This document shows positions 8,833 to 18,936 of a stretch of 64,000 nucleotides of DNA, piece by piece. This DNA comes from Pseudomonas cichorii (GTDB lineage Bacteria > Pseudomonadota > Gammaproteobacteria > Pseudomonadales > Pseudomonadaceae). Numbering within the stretch: position 1 is the stretch's first letter; the number at the start of each line of letters is the position of its first letter. The translations under genes and the position numbers were made by a program. The stretch lies in assembly GCF_018343775.1 (NCBI RefSeq), contig NZ_CP074349.1:620001-684000 (forward strand), read 5' to 3'. The notes beneath the pieces are model-generated. The model saw only the letters and a program-made list of their open reading frames with translations, did not search any database and was not told where the DNA came from.

Positions 8833-11800
8833 GTGTCGATTCATATTGCCTTGCACCATGTCACGCATTACCGCTACGAACGCGCGGTTGAACTGGGTCC
8901 CCAGATTGTTCGCCTGCGCCCGGCCGCTCATAGCCGAACCCGCGTGTTGTCGTACTCGCTGAAAGTCTTGCCTGAAACCCACTTCATCAATTGGCAGCAG
9001 GATCCCCAGGGCAATTACCTGGCGCGTCTGGTATTCCCTGAGAAAACCCAAGAGCTGCGGGTCGAGGTCGATCTGGTTGCCGAGATGGCAGTGTTCAACC
9101 CCTTCGACTTTTTTCTTGAGCCCTACGCGGAAAATATTCCGTTTTCTTATGCCGGTGAGGAACAGCGCGAGCTGGCGCCATATCTGGAAAAACTGCCGCT
9201 CACGCCGCGTTTTACCGCTTATCTCGAAAGCATCAGTCGTGAGCCGGTGCCCGCCATCGACTTTCTGGTGGGGCTCAACCAGCGCCTGAGTCAGGACATC
9301 GATTACCTGATCCGCATGGAACCGGGTGTGCAGACCCCGGAATTCACTCTGGAGAACGCTTCAGGTTCGTGCCGCGATTCCGCCTGGTTGCTGGTGCAAT
9401 TGTTGCGTCATCTGGGGCTGGCAGCGCGTTTCGTGTCGGGATATCTGATTCAGCTCAAGGCCGATGTCGAGGCGCTGGACGGGCCGTCCGGCACTGACGT
9501 GGATTTCACTGACCTGCACGCCTGGTGCGAGGTCTATCTGCCGGGCGCCGGTTGGATCGGGCTGGATGCGACGTCCGGCCTGTTTGCCGGGGAAGGCCAT
9601 ATTCCTCTGGCCTGTAGCCCGGAGCCTTCTTCGGCTGCACCCATCAGTGGTCTGGTCGAGCCTTGCGAAACCGAGTTCAGCCATGAAATGTCGGTGGAAC
9701 GGATCTGGGAAGCGCCTCGCGTCACCAAACCTTACACCGAAGAGCAGTGGCAGGAGATTCAGGCCCTCGGGCACCAGATCGACGCTGATCTGGTTCGCGA
9801 TGACGTGCGCCTGACCATGGGCGGCGAGCCGACGTTCGTCTCTATCGATGACCGTGATGGCAGCGAGTGGAACACTGCCGCCCTCGGGCCGAACAAGCGG
9901 GCGCTGTCGGCCGAGCTGTTTCAGCGGATGCGCGGGCATTATTCCCCCAAGGGCATCGTGCATTTTGGCCAGGGCAAGTGGTATCCCGGTGAGCAACTGC
10001 CGCGCTGGTCGCTCAACAGCTTCTGGCGCAAGGACGGCAAGCCGGTCTGGAACAACGATGCGCTGATTGCCGATGAAACCCGTGACTACGGCGCGACCGG
10101 TGAGCTGGCTGGACGTTTTCTGAGCAGTGTTGCCGAGCGCTTGAAACTGCCGGCCCGCTTCGTCTTCCCGGCTTACGAAGACAATCTCTATTACCTGTGG
10201 CGCGAAGGCGCGTTGCCTGTGAACGTCACTGCCGAGGATTCCCGGCTGAGCGACGAGCTGGAGCGGGCACGCTTGCGCAAGGTGTTCGAGCAAGGGTTGG
10301 ACAAGGTGATTGGCCAGGTGCTGCCATTGGCGCGCACCGCTGCGGGTGACCGCTGGCAGAGCGGGCGCTGGTATTTGCGCGATACCCATTGCCGTCTGGT
10401 GCCGGGTGATTCCGCCCTCGGCTATCGCTTGCCTCTGGCTTCGCAGCCGTGGGTCAAGGCGGCGGAGTATCCGTTCATTCATCCGACCGACCACAACCAG
10501 GATTTCCCCGAGCTGCCTGAACGTGACGAATTACATTCAGAAACGCTGCTCGATACCGATCAGCCTCAGCCGGTCATCGACCAGTCCGCCGACTGGCTGA
10601 CCCGCACGGCCTTGTGCGCAGAAGCGCGTGGCGGGCGTTTGTACCTGTTCATGCCGCCGCTGCAAAAGCTTGAGGAATACCTTGAACTGGTGGCGGTGAT
10701 CGAAGCCACCGCCGAAGAATTGCAGTGCCCGGTGCTGCTGGAAGGCTACGAGCCGCCGAGCGATCCGCGCCTGAGCAATTTCCGGATTACGCCGGATCCG
10801 GGTGTGATCGAGGTCAACGTGCAACCCTCCTCCACCTGGGACCAACTGGTGGAGCGCACCGAGTTTCTTTATGAGCAGGCACGCCTCACGCGCCTGACCA
10901 CTGAAAAATTCATGATCGATGGCCGCCATACCGGTACAGGCGGTGGCAACCACTTCGTGCTTGGTGGTGCGACCCCTGCGGACTCGCCATTTCTGCGCCG
11001 CCCCGATCTGCTGCGCAGCCTGATCAGCTACTGGCACAACCATCCGTCCTTGTCGTATCTGTTTTCCGGCCTGTTCGTCGGTCCGACGTCTCAGGCACCG
11101 CGGATTGACGAGGCGCGCAACGATTCGCTCTATGAAATGGAAGTCGCCTTTGCGCAAATGCCCAAGCCGGGCGAGGAAGTTGCGCCCTGGCTGATCGACC
11201 GGCTGCTGCGCAATCTGCTGATTGATGTCACCGGTAATACCCATCGCGCCGAGTTCTGTATCGACAAGCTGTATTCGCCGGATGGTGCGACCGGGCGCCT
11301 GGGGCTGCTGGAGCTGCGCGCCTTTGAAATGCCGCCCCATGCGCGCATGAGCCTTGCCCAGCAATTGCTGTTGCGGGCGCTGGTCGCCCGTTTCTGGCGC
11401 GAGCCTTACGCACCGGCCAAGCTGGCGCGCTGGGGGACGGAGCTGCATGACCGTTTCATGCTGCCGTATTTCATCGAGCAGGATTTCGCTGATGTGATTG
11501 CCGAACTCAATGACGTCGGTTATCCACTGCGGGCCGAATGGTTCGCCGCGCATCTGGAGTTCCGCTTCCCGAAAGTGGGCGACTACGCGGTCAACGGCAT
11601 CGAGCTGGAGCTGCGGCAGGCGCTGGAGCCCTGGCATGTACTGGGCGAGGAAGGCTCGGGCGGCGGCGCGGTGCGTTATGTGGACTCGTCTCTTGAGCGC
11701 TTGCAGGTGCGGATCAATGGTTTGCCGCCGCAGCGCTATATGTTGACCTGCAACGGTATTGCGGTGCCTTTGCAGCCCACCGGGCGAGTGGGCGAGTTCG

Positions 11801-12105
11801 TCGCGGCTGTGCGCTATCGGGCCTGGCAGCCTGCCAATTGCCTGCAACCGACCATCGGCGTTCATGCACCGCTGGTCTTCGATTTGCTGGATACCTGGAT
11901 GCAGCGCTCGCTGGGCGGCTGCGAGTATCATGTCGCCCATCCGGGCGGCCGCAACTATGAAACCTTGCCGGTCAACGCCAACGAAGCGGAAAGCCGGCGC
12001 CTCTCACGGTTTTTCCGTGTGGGGCATACCGCAGGCAAACTGGAGATTCCGTCGCTCAACATTAGCGATGAACTGCCGATGACGCTGGATATGCGCCTGC
12101 ATTAA
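8833..12105 (+). CDS. Transglutaminase-like / DUF2126 protein
   Basis: A 1090-residue protein with a bacterial transglutaminase N-terminal domain (about 1-85), a transglutaminase-like core (about 155-260) and a large C-terminal DUF2126 region (about 300-1090). The papain-fold triad is intact: Cys180 in 'GSCRDSAW', His229 in 'DLHAWCE' and Asp245 in 'GLDATSG'. The DUF2126 part has conserved 'LTMGGEPTFVSIDD' and 'DGRHTGTGGGNH' segments. The start is GTG at 8833 with AGGAGG 6 bases upstream. It is first of a three-gene cluster with the ATP-grasp/alpha-E protein and a second transglutaminase. Comparative genomics has linked such clusters to predicted peptide-ligation or peptide-trimming systems, but the substrate is unknown. 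Confidence 0.92.
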   Translation: MSIHIALHHVTHYRYERAVELGPQIVRLRPAAHSRTRVLSYSLKVLPETHFINWQQDPQGNYLARLVFPEKTQELRVEVDLVAEMAVFNPFDFFLEPYAENIPFSYAGEEQRELAPYLEKLPLTPRFTAYLESISREPVPAIDFLVGLNQRLSQDIDYLIRMEPGVQTPEFTLENASGSCRDSAWLLVQLLRHLGLAARFVSGYLIQLKADVEALDGPSGTDVDFTDLHAWCEVYLPGAGWIGLDATSGLFAGEGHIPLACSPEPSSAAPISGLVEPCETEFSHEMSVERIWEAPRVTKPYTEEQWQEIQALGHQIDADLVRDDVRLTMGGEPTFVSIDDRDGSEWNTAALGPNKRALSAELFQRMRGHYSPKGIVHFGQGKWYPGEQLPRWSLNSFWRKDGKPVWNNDALIADETRDYGATGELAGRFLSSVAERLKLPARFVFPAYEDNLYYLWREGALPVNVTAEDSRLSDELERARLRKVFEQGLDKVIGQVLPLARTAAGDRWQSGRWYLRDTHCRLVPGDSALGYRLPLASQPWVKAAEYPFIHPTDHNQDFPELPERDELHSETLLDTDQPQPVIDQSADWLTRTALCAEARGGRLYLFMPPLQKLEEYLELVAVIEATAEELQCPVLLEGYEPPSDPRLSNFRITPDPGVIEVNVQPSSTWDQLVERTEFLYEQARLTRLTTEKFMIDGRHTGTGGGNHFVLGGATPADSPFLRRPDLLRSLISYWHNHPSLSYLFSGLFVGPTSQAPRIDEARNDSLYEMEVAFAQMPKPGEEVAPWLIDRLLRNLLIDVTGNTHRAEFCIDKLYSPDGATGRLGLLELRAFEMPPHARMSLAQQLLLRALVARFWREPYAPAKLARWGTELHDRFMLPYFIEQDFADVIAELNDVGYPLRAEWFAAHLEFRFPKVGDYAVNGIELELRQALEPWHVLGEEGSGGGAVRYVDSSLERLQVRINGLPPQRYMLTCNGIAVPLQPTGRVGEFVAAVRYRAWQPANCLQPTIGVHAPLVFDLLDTWMQRSLGGCEYHVAHPGGRNYETLPVNANEAESRRLSRFFRVGHTAGKLEIPSLNISDELPMTLDMRLH

Positions 12106-12206
12106 TAAAAATGGCTCAGTCAGTTGGATGCACACGGACGTGTCCACATCGGTGTGACATCTGACTGCGCTAACCTGAAGCCCTTATGCTGTTTGCCGAG
12201 CCTTCC

Positions 12207-14705
12207 ATGCCTGATCTGCTTGACCGTTACCCGCTTTCCGAGGGGACCTATCACGAGATGCTCGATGCCAGCGGCGCTGTACGGCCGCACTGGCAGCGCC
12301 TGTACGAGCATATGCAGCGCAGTACTTCCATCCAGTTGACCCAGCGCCAGGCGCTGTTGACCCGGCAGATCCAGGAAAACGGCGTGACCTACAACGTCTA
12401 CGCCGACCCCAAGGGCGCCGATCGCCCGTGGGAGCTGGATCTGCTGCCGCATGTCATCCCGGCCGAGGAGTGGCAGCATCTTGCGGCAGGCATCGCCCAG
12501 CGTGCCCGCCTGCTCAATGCCGTGCTGGCTGATCTGTATGGTCCGCAAGACCTCATCGCCAATGGCTTGCTGCCTGCCGAGCTGGTATTCGGGCATAACA
12601 ATTTTCTGTGGCCTTGCCAGGGTGTCAAACCGCCTGAAGGGACGTTCCTGCACATGTACGCCGTTGATCTGGCGCGTACGCCGGACGGACGTTGGTGGGT
12701 CACTGCTGACCGCACGCAGGCGCCTTCGGGTGCCGGTTATGCGCTGGAGAACCGGCAGATCGTCGCGCGTGCGCTGCCGGAAGCCTACCGTGATCTGCAG
12801 GTCAGGCACTTGTCGGGCTTTTTTGGTGCCCTGCAACAGACTCTGGCCCGTCAGGCGCCCACCAGCAGCGAAGCGCCGCTGGTGGTACTGCTGACGCCAG
12901 GCCGTTTCAATGAAAGCTACTTCGAGCATTTGTATCTGGCTCGCCAGTTGGGTTATCCACTGGTGGAAGGTGGCGACCTGACCGTGCGCGATGCCACGGT
13001 CTATCTGAAGACTCTCAGCGGTCTGCGCCGGGTTCACGCGATCATGCGGCGTCTGGACGATGACTTCTGCGATCCGCTGGAGTTGCGCACCGACTCTGCG
13101 CTGGGCGTGCCCGGTCTGCTGGAAGCCGTGCGTCAGGGTAATGTGCTGGTGGCCAACGCTTTGGGCAGCGGTGTTCTGGAATCGCCGGGGTTGCTGGGTT
13201 TCCTGCCGAAAATCAGCCAGTACCTGTTTGGCGAAGACCTGATCCTGCCCTCGGTTGCGACCTGGTGGTGCGGTGAGCCTCCGGTGTTGGCTCAGGCGCT
13301 GGAGAAGCTGCCCGAATTGCTGATCAAGCCGGCGTTTCCGTCGCAGCGATTCGCACCGGTCTTCGGGCGCGACTTGAACGAAGAACAACGCAAGGCACTG
13401 GCGACTCGCATGCAGGCCCGTCCTTACGCTTATGTCGCGCAAGAGCTGGCGCAACTGTCCCATGCGCCAGTCCTGCAGCCTGACGGCAAGGGGCTGCAAC
13501 CTCGCGCCATTGGCATGCGGGTGTATGCGGTGGCGGGCATGGAGGGTTATCGCGTGCTGCCGGGTGGTCTGACCCGTGTGGCTGCCGAAGCCGATGCGGA
13601 TGTGATTTCCATGCAGCGCGGCGGTGCCAGCAAGGACACCTGGGTGTTGGGCGAGCACTACTCGCATCTGGGCGAACCATGGAAAGGGCAGCGCCCGCTG
13701 GGTGTTTACGACCTGATTCGTCGCGACCCTTACCTGCCGTCGCGGGTGGTGGAAAACCTGTACTGGTTCGGACGTTATTGCGAGCGCTGCGATGACAGCG
13801 CCCGGTTATTGCGGATCATGCTGGCGCGCTATATCGATGGCGATGATCCTCTGGCCTTGCAGGCTTCCGTGGAGCTGGCCGAAAGCCTGAACCTGTTGCC
13901 CGAAGCCGAGGAGGGCGAAGAGTTGCCCGATCGTCTGCTTACGGCGTTGCTGGGGGATGAGTGGGTGTTCAGCCTGCGCTCCAATCTGCAGCGTTTGCAG
14001 TGGGCTGCGTCCCAGGTGCGGGGCAAGCTTTCCCGGGAGAACTGGCAGGCGCTGGTGGAGTTGCAGCGCGAAGCCGCAAGTCTGGAAACCAAGGAGCCGG
14101 ATTTCGGCGAACTGCTGGACTTCCTCAACCGGCTGGTGATGTCTCTGGCCGCTTTGTCCGGGTTTGCCCTGGACGACATGACCCGTGACGAAGGCTGGAG
14201 CTTTTTGATGATCGGGCGGCGTATCGAACGTCTGAAGTTTCTCAGCTCCAGCCTGGCCGCTTTCCTGAGGGCTGCGGCGGTGTCCGATCACTCGGGGCTG
14301 GACTGGTTGCTGGAGCTGGGCAACAGCAGCATTACCTACCGTTCACGTTACATGGCCGTGCCGCATCTGATTCCGGTGCTGGACCTGTTGCTGCTGGACG
14401 AGCAGAACCCCCATGCCGTGCTGTTCCAGCTGAAACAGGTGGAGCGTTCGTTACGGCGCTTGAATGACGATTTCGGTGCGCCGTGCGACAGAAGCCTCGC
14501 GGTCCTGATTCAGCGTCTGTCCAGCTTCGATCTTGGCAGCCTGGAAAATCCATTGTTTGGTGAAAGCAGCCTCAAGGCTGTGCTGGAAGGGCTGGCTGAT
14601 CTGCTGCAAAACATTGGCGATACCAGCGGGCAGGTTTCCGACCGCCTGGCTCTGCGCCACTTCGCCCATGTCGATGATGTCAGCCAACGTACGGTATCCG
14701 TTTGA
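12207..14705 (+). CDS. Circularly permuted ATP-grasp and alpha-E fusion protein
   Basis: An 832-residue two-domain protein. Residues 1 to about 480 form a circularly permuted ATP-grasp domain (DUF404/DUF407 type), with 'NGVTYNVYADPKGADRPWELD', 'VFGHNNFLWPCQG', 'WWVTADRTQAPSGAGYALENR' and, later, 'IKPAFPSQRF' and 'YVAQELAQLS'. From about residue 505 ('SRVVENLYWFGRYCERCDDSARLLR') it is the all-helical alpha-E (DUF403) domain. These parts are often separate genes and are fused here. ATP-grasp enzymes join a carboxylate to an amine, so an amide or peptide bond-forming role is inferred. The ATG at 12207 fits the family N-terminus; an ATG at 12186 would add seven residues. The stop overlaps the next gene (TGATG). 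Confidence 0.92.
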   Translation: MPDLLDRYPLSEGTYHEMLDASGAVRPHWQRLYEHMQRSTSIQLTQRQALLTRQIQENGVTYNVYADPKGADRPWELDLLPHVIPAEEWQHLAAGIAQRARLLNAVLADLYGPQDLIANGLLPAELVFGHNNFLWPCQGVKPPEGTFLHMYAVDLARTPDGRWWVTADRTQAPSGAGYALENRQIVARALPEAYRDLQVRHLSGFFGALQQTLARQAPTSSEAPLVVLLTPGRFNESYFEHLYLARQLGYPLVEGGDLTVRDATVYLKTLSGLRRVHAIMRRLDDDFCDPLELRTDSALGVPGLLEAVRQGNVLVANALGSGVLESPGLLGFLPKISQYLFGEDLILPSVATWWCGEPPVLAQALEKLPELLIKPAFPSQRFAPVFGRDLNEEQRKALATRMQARPYAYVAQELAQLSHAPVLQPDGKGLQPRAIGMRVYAVAGMEGYRVLPGGLTRVAAEADADVISMQRGGASKDTWVLGEHYSHLGEPWKGQRPLGVYDLIRRDPYLPSRVVENLYWFGRYCERCDDSARLLRIMLARYIDGDDPLALQASVELAESLNLLPEAEEGEELPDRLLTALLGDEWVFSLRSNLQRLQWAASQVRGKLSRENWQALVELQREAASLETKEPDFGELLDFLNRLVMSLAALSGFALDDMTRDEGWSFLMIGRRIERLKFLSSSLAAFLRAAAVSDHSGLDWLLELGNSSITYRSRYMAVPHLIPVLDLLLLDEQNPHAVLFQLKQVERSLRRLNDDFGAPCDRSLAVLIQRLSSFDLGSLENPLFGESSLKAVLEGLADLLQNIGDTSGQVSDRLALRHFAHVDDVSQRTVSV

Positions 14706-15625
14706 TGAGTGCCCATTACCAGATCCTCCACGACACCCATTACAAGTACGACAGCCCGGTTTCCCTGGCGCAGCAACTGGCGCACCTGTGGCCGCGCAGC
14801 AGTCCGTGGCAGCGTTGCAGCGAGCAGCATCTGGAAATCCTGCCGACGCCCACCACGCGCCGGGACGAGCTGGATGTATTCGGCAATCCGCTGACTCGTC
14901 TGGCTTTCGAGCGTCCCCATGACGAACTGCAGGTCAATGCCCGTTTGCGGGTGGAAGTGCTGAAGCGGCCTGAACTGGACTTCAACCTATCGCCCGAGTG
15001 GGAAGTGACGCGCAGCGCCTTGACCTATAGCGCACAAAAGATGAGCGCCGATCTTCTGGAAGCCTGTCGGTATCGTTTCGAGTCGCCCTATGTGCACCTC
15101 AAGCGCTCGTTCGCCGAGTTCTCTCAGGATTGCTTCCCGCCGGGGCGGCCTTTGCTGCTGTGCGTGCAAGCCTTGATGGAAAAGATCTTCGAGGAATTCA
15201 CTTTTGACGGCGAAGCCACTCAAGTAGCGACACCGCTTGTGGAAGTACTGGAGCGGCGTCGCGGTGTCTGTCAGGACTTTGCCCATCTGATGCTGGCGTG
15301 CCTGCGCTCTCGTGGGCTGGCGGCACGTTATGTCAGCGGTTACCTGCTGACCCAGCCACCACCCGGCCAGCCACGGCTTATCGGGGCTGACGCTTCCCAC
15401 GCCTGGGTTTCAGTGTTTTGCCCGGCGTCGGGCTGGGTCGATTTCGACCCGACCAACAACATTCAACCGGCGCTGGAGCACATCAGCCTGGCCTGGGGGC
15501 GGGATTTCTCCGATGTCTCCCCTTTGCGCGGCGTGATTCTGGGCGGCGGCAGCCATGATCCCGAAGTGCGGGTGACGGTGATGCCCATCGGTGAAGTGTA
15601 TTCAGGTATCGCCATTAATTCCTGA
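14705..15625 (+). CDS. Transglutaminase-like cysteine peptidase-fold protein
   Basis: A 306-residue protein with a bacterial transglutaminase N-terminal domain (about 1-85) and a transglutaminase core. The catalytic triad is visible: Cys189 in 'GVCQDFAH', His232 in 'SHAWVSV' and Asp248 in 'FDPTNN'. The 'ARYVSGYL' segment before the His is also typical. The ATG overlaps the stop of the ATP-grasp gene by one base, so the two are probably translationally coupled. In such clusters this enzyme is thought to cleave or transfer on the product of the ATP-grasp partner, but there is no direct evidence here. Confidence 0.92.
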   Translation: MSAHYQILHDTHYKYDSPVSLAQQLAHLWPRSSPWQRCSEQHLEILPTPTTRRDELDVFGNPLTRLAFERPHDELQVNARLRVEVLKRPELDFNLSPEWEVTRSALTYSAQKMSADLLEACRYRFESPYVHLKRSFAEFSQDCFPPGRPLLLCVQALMEKIFEEFTFDGEATQVATPLVEVLERRRGVCQDFAHLMLACLRSRGLAARYVSGYLLTQPPPGQPRLIGADASHAWVSVFCPASGWVDFDPTNNIQPALEHISLAWGRDFSDVSPLRGVILGGGSHDPEVRVTVMPIGEVYSGIAINS

Positions 15626-15646
15626 GGCCTTTGAATCGTTCCTTAA

Positions 15647-15678
15647 GCGGCGCACTCAATTATCCGGCAGTGCGCCGC
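15647..15678 (+). terminator. Strong hairpin after the transglutaminase operon
   Basis: GCGGCGCACT (15647-15656) pairs perfectly with AGTGCGCCGC (15669-15678), loop of 12, 22 bp after the stop. There is no U-tract, so it may act as a 3' stabiliser or a Rho-associated end rather than a classic terminator. Apart from this and the azurin promoter region, the 357-bp gap 15626-15982 shows no gene I can support. Confidence 0.45.
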
Positions 15679-15901
15679 GCCTGGTCGCAGGCATCGTGTG
15701 GACAACTGGCGCTGGCGCCACAGGCGTAAGCGGCAAGCAAACTGCGAAACAGGCTATTGAGCTGCATGACAGGCATTCCATGGGTGGCAATGCGCCGATG
15801 GTAGAGCCGCCTGCGCTGGCTGGCTGTTTGATTGTTTCGATGGCGGCGATAGCCGGTATCATTCCGCGCCACTGATCGATAAGCCTTCCTTGGGAGTCAC
15901 G

Positions 15902-15915
15902 TTGACGCAGGTCAT
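15902..15915 (+). promoter_or_regulatory. Possible ANR/FNR-type box upstream of azurin
   Basis: TTGAC-GCAG-GTCAT lies 68 bp before the azurin start and resembles the TTGAT-N4-ATCAA consensus bound by ANR. Azurin genes in P. aeruginosa are known to be controlled by ANR and RpoS. Two half-site mismatches and no clear -10 box make this tentative. Confidence 0.35.
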
Positions 15916-15982
15916 TGGAACCTGGCCCTGAATGGGGCAGTCTCTCATCACATTAATGAAGTACCCTGCCTTGGAGATTCAT

Positions 15983-16429
15983 ATGATCCGCAAGCTTGTA
16001 GCTATCTCTCTGTTGACGTTGGCCAGTGGTCAGTTGTTGGCTGCCGAATGCTCTACCACCGTCGATTCGACCGATCAGATGATGTTCAACACCAAAGCCA
16101 TCGAGATCGACAAGAGCTGCAAGACCTTCACCGTCAACCTGACCCACTCCGGCAGCCTGCCGAAGAACGTGATGGGTCATAACTGGGTGTTGAGCAAAAC
16201 GGCTGACTCGCAGGCTATCGCCACTGATGGCCTGAGCGTGGGTATCGACAAGGGATACCTGAAGGAAGGTGACACTCGCATTATTGCTCACACCAAGTTG
16301 ATCGGTGCCGGTGAGACTGATTCCGTGACCTTCGATGTGTCAAAGCTCGACCCGGCCGAGAAATACCAGTTCTTCTGCTCGTTCCCGGGCCACATCAGCA
16401 TGATGAAAGGCACGGTTACGCTGAAGTAA
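15983..16429 (+). CDS. azu: Azurin (blue copper protein)
   Basis: Periplasmic type-1 copper protein that shuttles electrons, classically in denitrification and redox stress. The 148-residue precursor has a 20-residue Sec signal peptide ending 'GQLLA', leaving a 128-residue mature chain beginning 'AECSTT', the exact azurin length. The copper ligands are all present: His46 in 'MGHNWVL', and Cys112, His117 and Met121 (mature numbering) in '[14 protein letters not shown]'. The ATG at 15983 follows TTGGAGATT. It converges on nadE. Confidence 0.97.
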   Translation: MIRKLVAISLLTLASGQLLAAECSTTVDSTDQMMFNTKAIEIDKSCKTFTVNLTHSGSLPKNVMGHNWVLSKTADSQAIATDGLSVGIDKGYLKEGDTRIIAHTKLIGAGETDSVTFDVSKLDPAEKYQFFCSFPGHISMMKGTVTLK

Positions 16430-16438
16430 GTTGATGCT

Positions 16439-16479
16439 TTCGCGAATGAATTCCCCCTGGGATCGAATTCATTCGCGAA
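16439..16479. repeat. REP-type inverted repeat between azurin and nadE
   Basis: TTCGCGAATGAATT (16439-16452) and AATTCATTCGCGAA (16466-16479) form a perfect 14-bp stem with a 13-base loop, 10 bp after the azurin stop. It is the same repeat family as 6161-6196 but with the arms turned outward. It lies between convergent genes and could end transcription from either side. Confidence 0.8.
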
Positions 16480-16534
16480 GTGCAGGTGCCCATATCGTCA
16501 GTTCCACCGCCTTCCCGGATAAATCCGGTCCTGC

Positions 16535-17362
16535 TTAAGGCGCATAAGGCAGTTCACGCTTGTGCTGGGTCTTGGAGTAGGTGTCGCAAATGATCCTGAA
16601 TGCCTCTTCACGCACAGGTTCGCCGTGCAGGAAGGCATCGATCTCGGCGTAAGTCACGCCATGGGAGGCTTCGTCCGGCTTGCCGGGTACCAGGTCTTCC
16701 AGGTCCGCCGTTGGTACTTTCTCCACCAGTGATTCCGGTGCGCCGAAATGGCGGGCGATGGCGCGTACCTGGTTTTTTACCAGGCCGCTCAGGGGGGCCA
16801 GGTCGCAGGCGCCGTCACCGAACTTGGTAAAGAAGCCCATGACGGCTTCGGCCGCATGATCAGTACCTACCACCAACCCCTGATAAGCCCCGGCGATGGT
16901 GTACTGCGCCACCATGCGGATGCGCGCCTTGGTGTTGCCGAGCACGAAGTCCACCGTGCCTGCGGGTTTGCCATCGAAGGCCCTGACTTCGGCGGCCAGT
17001 GCCTTGACGCTCTCGCCGATGTTGACGGTATGACGCTCGTCCGGATCGATGAAATCCACAGAAGCCTGGGCTTCGTGTTCGTCATGTTGCACCACATACG
17101 GCAGGCGTACGGCAACGAAGCGGTAGCTGTCGTCGCCGGTGCTGCTGCGCAGTTCCTTGACGGCGCGCTGGCACAGCAGGCCAGCGGTCAGTGAGTCGAC
17201 GCCGCCGCTGATCCCCAGTACCAGCGTCTTGAGCCTTGCATTGAGCAGGCACTCCTTGATGAAGTCCACGCGGCGGGCCACTTCGGTCTGCAAAGCGTTG
17301 TGGTCGGCGAAAGGCGGCTGGACATTGAGCTGTTCAGCGATCTGCTGTTGTACGGCGTGCAT
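16535..17362 (-). CDS. nadE: NH3-dependent NAD+ synthetase
   Basis: Converts deamido-NAD+ to NAD+ with ATP and ammonia, the last step of NAD synthesis. The 275-residue length matches the ammonia-dependent E. coli type without a glutaminase domain. The PP-loop ATPase motif '[14 protein letters not shown]' is near residue 50, and '[28 protein letters not shown]' carries the substrate-binding segment. It lies 27 bp downstream of pncB on the same strand, so the two form an NAD-salvage operon. Confidence 0.96.
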   Translation of the reverse strand: MHAVQQQIAEQLNVQPPFADHNALQTEVARRVDFIKECLLNARLKTLVLGISGGVDSLTAGLLCQRAVKELRSSTGDDSYRFVAVRLPYVVQHDEHEAQASVDFIDPDERHTVNIGESVKALAAEVRAFDGKPAGTVDFVLGNTKARIRMVAQYTIAGAYQGLVVGTDHAAEAVMGFFTKFGDGACDLAPLSGLVKNQVRAIARHFGAPESLVEKVPTADLEDLVPGKPDEASHGVTYAEIDAFLHGEPVREEAFRIICDTYSKTQHKRELPYAP

Positions 17363-17389
17363 GAGTCACTCCTCGTAAGTCGGGACAAT

Positions 17390-18613
17390 TCAAACGGGTT
17401 TTTCAGGTGCAGTCAAAGCGGGCACCTTGAACACGTGTCGCAGGTACGAGACGAAGTTCGGGTCCTTGCATTGCGCCTTGCCTGGCTCATCGGAAATCTT
17501 TGCCACAGGTTGCCCGGCGCATGCGGTCATTTTCAGCACCATGTTCATCGGTGCAATGCCTGGAATGTCGGCGGTGAGGTTGGTGCCGATCCCGAAGCTG
17601 ACATTGATGCGGCCGCGTAATGCCCGGAATATCTCGAGCGCCTTGGGCAGGCTCAGGCCGTCGGAGAACACCAGGGTCTTGCTCGTCGGGTCGATACCCA
17701 GCCTCTGATAGTGAGCAATGCATTTTTCAGCCCACTTCACCGGATCGCCCGAGTCGTGGCGCAGACCGTCGAACAGCTTGGCGAAATACAGATCGAAGTC
17801 GCTCAGGAAGGCATCGGTGGTGATGCAGTCGGTCAGGGCGATACCCAGCAGCCCGCGGTACTCGCGAACCCAGCAGTCCAGCGCGGCGATCTGGCTGTCG
17901 ATCAGGCGCGGGCCGAGTTGCTGGTGCGCCATGATCCATTCATGAGCCATGGTGCCCAGCGGCTTGAGATCAAGCTCGCGTGCCAGATGCACATTACTGG
18001 TGCCGACGAACTGGCCGGGGAAGTCACGTTTGAGCACTTGCACGATTGCTTCCTGCACGCCGTAGGAGAAGCGACGGCGGGTGCCGAAGTCAGCAACTTT
18101 CAGTTCGGCCAGTTCATCCGTACTGGCGTTGCTGGTCAGCCACTCGAACTTGTCGTAGAGACGTTCACGCGCCTGACTGAGCATGATGTCCGGGTAACGA
18201 TGACGATTACGGACTTCGCTGACGATGGCCAGCAAGGGGACTTCAAACAGGATTACATGCAGCCACGGACCATTAAGGCGAATGCACAGCTCATCGTTTT
18301 CGATGCTGGTCTTCACATAACGGGTATTGAAGCGGAACAGCCCCAGGAACCTGAGGAAGTCGGGTTTCAGAAAGGTGATGCGCTCCAGGAATGCCAGGTG
18401 TTCGTTGCTCAACGACAGCTCGCACAGCAATTCGATCTGATGCCTGATTTCGGTCAGGTAGGGCCGCAGGTCTTCGCCGTTTCGGCAGCGAAACTCCCAC
18501 TCCACATCGGTATTGGGATAGTTATGCAGTACCGCCTGCATCATGGTGAGCTTGTAGAAATCGGTATCGAGCAGATTTTGCACGATGCGATTCGAGAAGG
18601 CGCTCCCGCTCAT
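17390..18613 (-). CDS. pncB: Nicotinate phosphoribosyltransferase
   Basis: Joins nicotinate with PRPP to give nicotinate mononucleotide in the Preiss-Handler salvage pathway, using ATP through a phospho-His intermediate. The 407-residue protein has the family N-terminus '[20 protein letters not shown]', the '[16 protein letters not shown]' motif and '[14 protein letters not shown]', containing the likely phosphorylated His. Its length is typical. It is followed by nadE; a nicotinamidase gene (pncA), which sits nearby in some pseudomonads, is not seen here. Confidence 0.96.
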   Translation of the reverse strand: MSGSAFSNRIVQNLLDTDFYKLTMMQAVLHNYPNTDVEWEFRCRNGEDLRPYLTEIRHQIELLCELSLSNEHLAFLERITFLKPDFLRFLGLFRFNTRYVKTSIENDELCIRLNGPWLHVILFEVPLLAIVSEVRNRHRYPDIMLSQARERLYDKFEWLTSNASTDELAELKVADFGTRRRFSYGVQEAIVQVLKRDFPGQFVGTSNVHLARELDLKPLGTMAHEWIMAHQQLGPRLIDSQIAALDCWVREYRGLLGIALTDCITTDAFLSDFDLYFAKLFDGLRHDSGDPVKWAEKCIAHYQRLGIDPTSKTLVFSDGLSLPKALEIFRALRGRINVSFGIGTNLTADIPGIAPMNMVLKMTACAGQPVAKISDEPGKAQCKDPNFVSYLRHVFKVPALTAPEKPV

Positions 18614-18936
18614 TGATTTGGATCTCCAGAGCAGCCGATAACGTTGGGCTCGCGAATGTCGTGTTCAGAGTGCTCGCGGCCTGCTGGGTTCCCATTGTCA
18701 CCCTTAACTTGCCGGATGATCCAACTGTTCCCGCATTGCGTGCAGAAAAACCGGGACAGTGATGGGCGCCGGACATCTGCGGGTAACAGATCGGCATGCC
18801 TCATGGCGGGGCTTGCAGTCCGGGTTTGTGCATCATCGCCAGCGTTTTCCTGTGCTTCCACTAACCTCAAATGGTGCGTCTCGTAGCGTATGCGCACTGG
18901 GGGTGTGCACTTCGGTGACGTGACCGGTTACAGCCG

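Noticed and set aside
15591..15875. Plus-strand 94-codon frame between the transglutaminase and azurin genes
   Set aside because: It starts inside the transglutaminase gene, has no clear RBS and no recognisable similarity.
18610..18897. Minus-strand frame containing 'FFCTQCGNSW', like a zinc-ribbon half
   Set aside because: Only one Cys pair, no family match and no good ribosome-binding site; it overlaps the promoter side of pncB.
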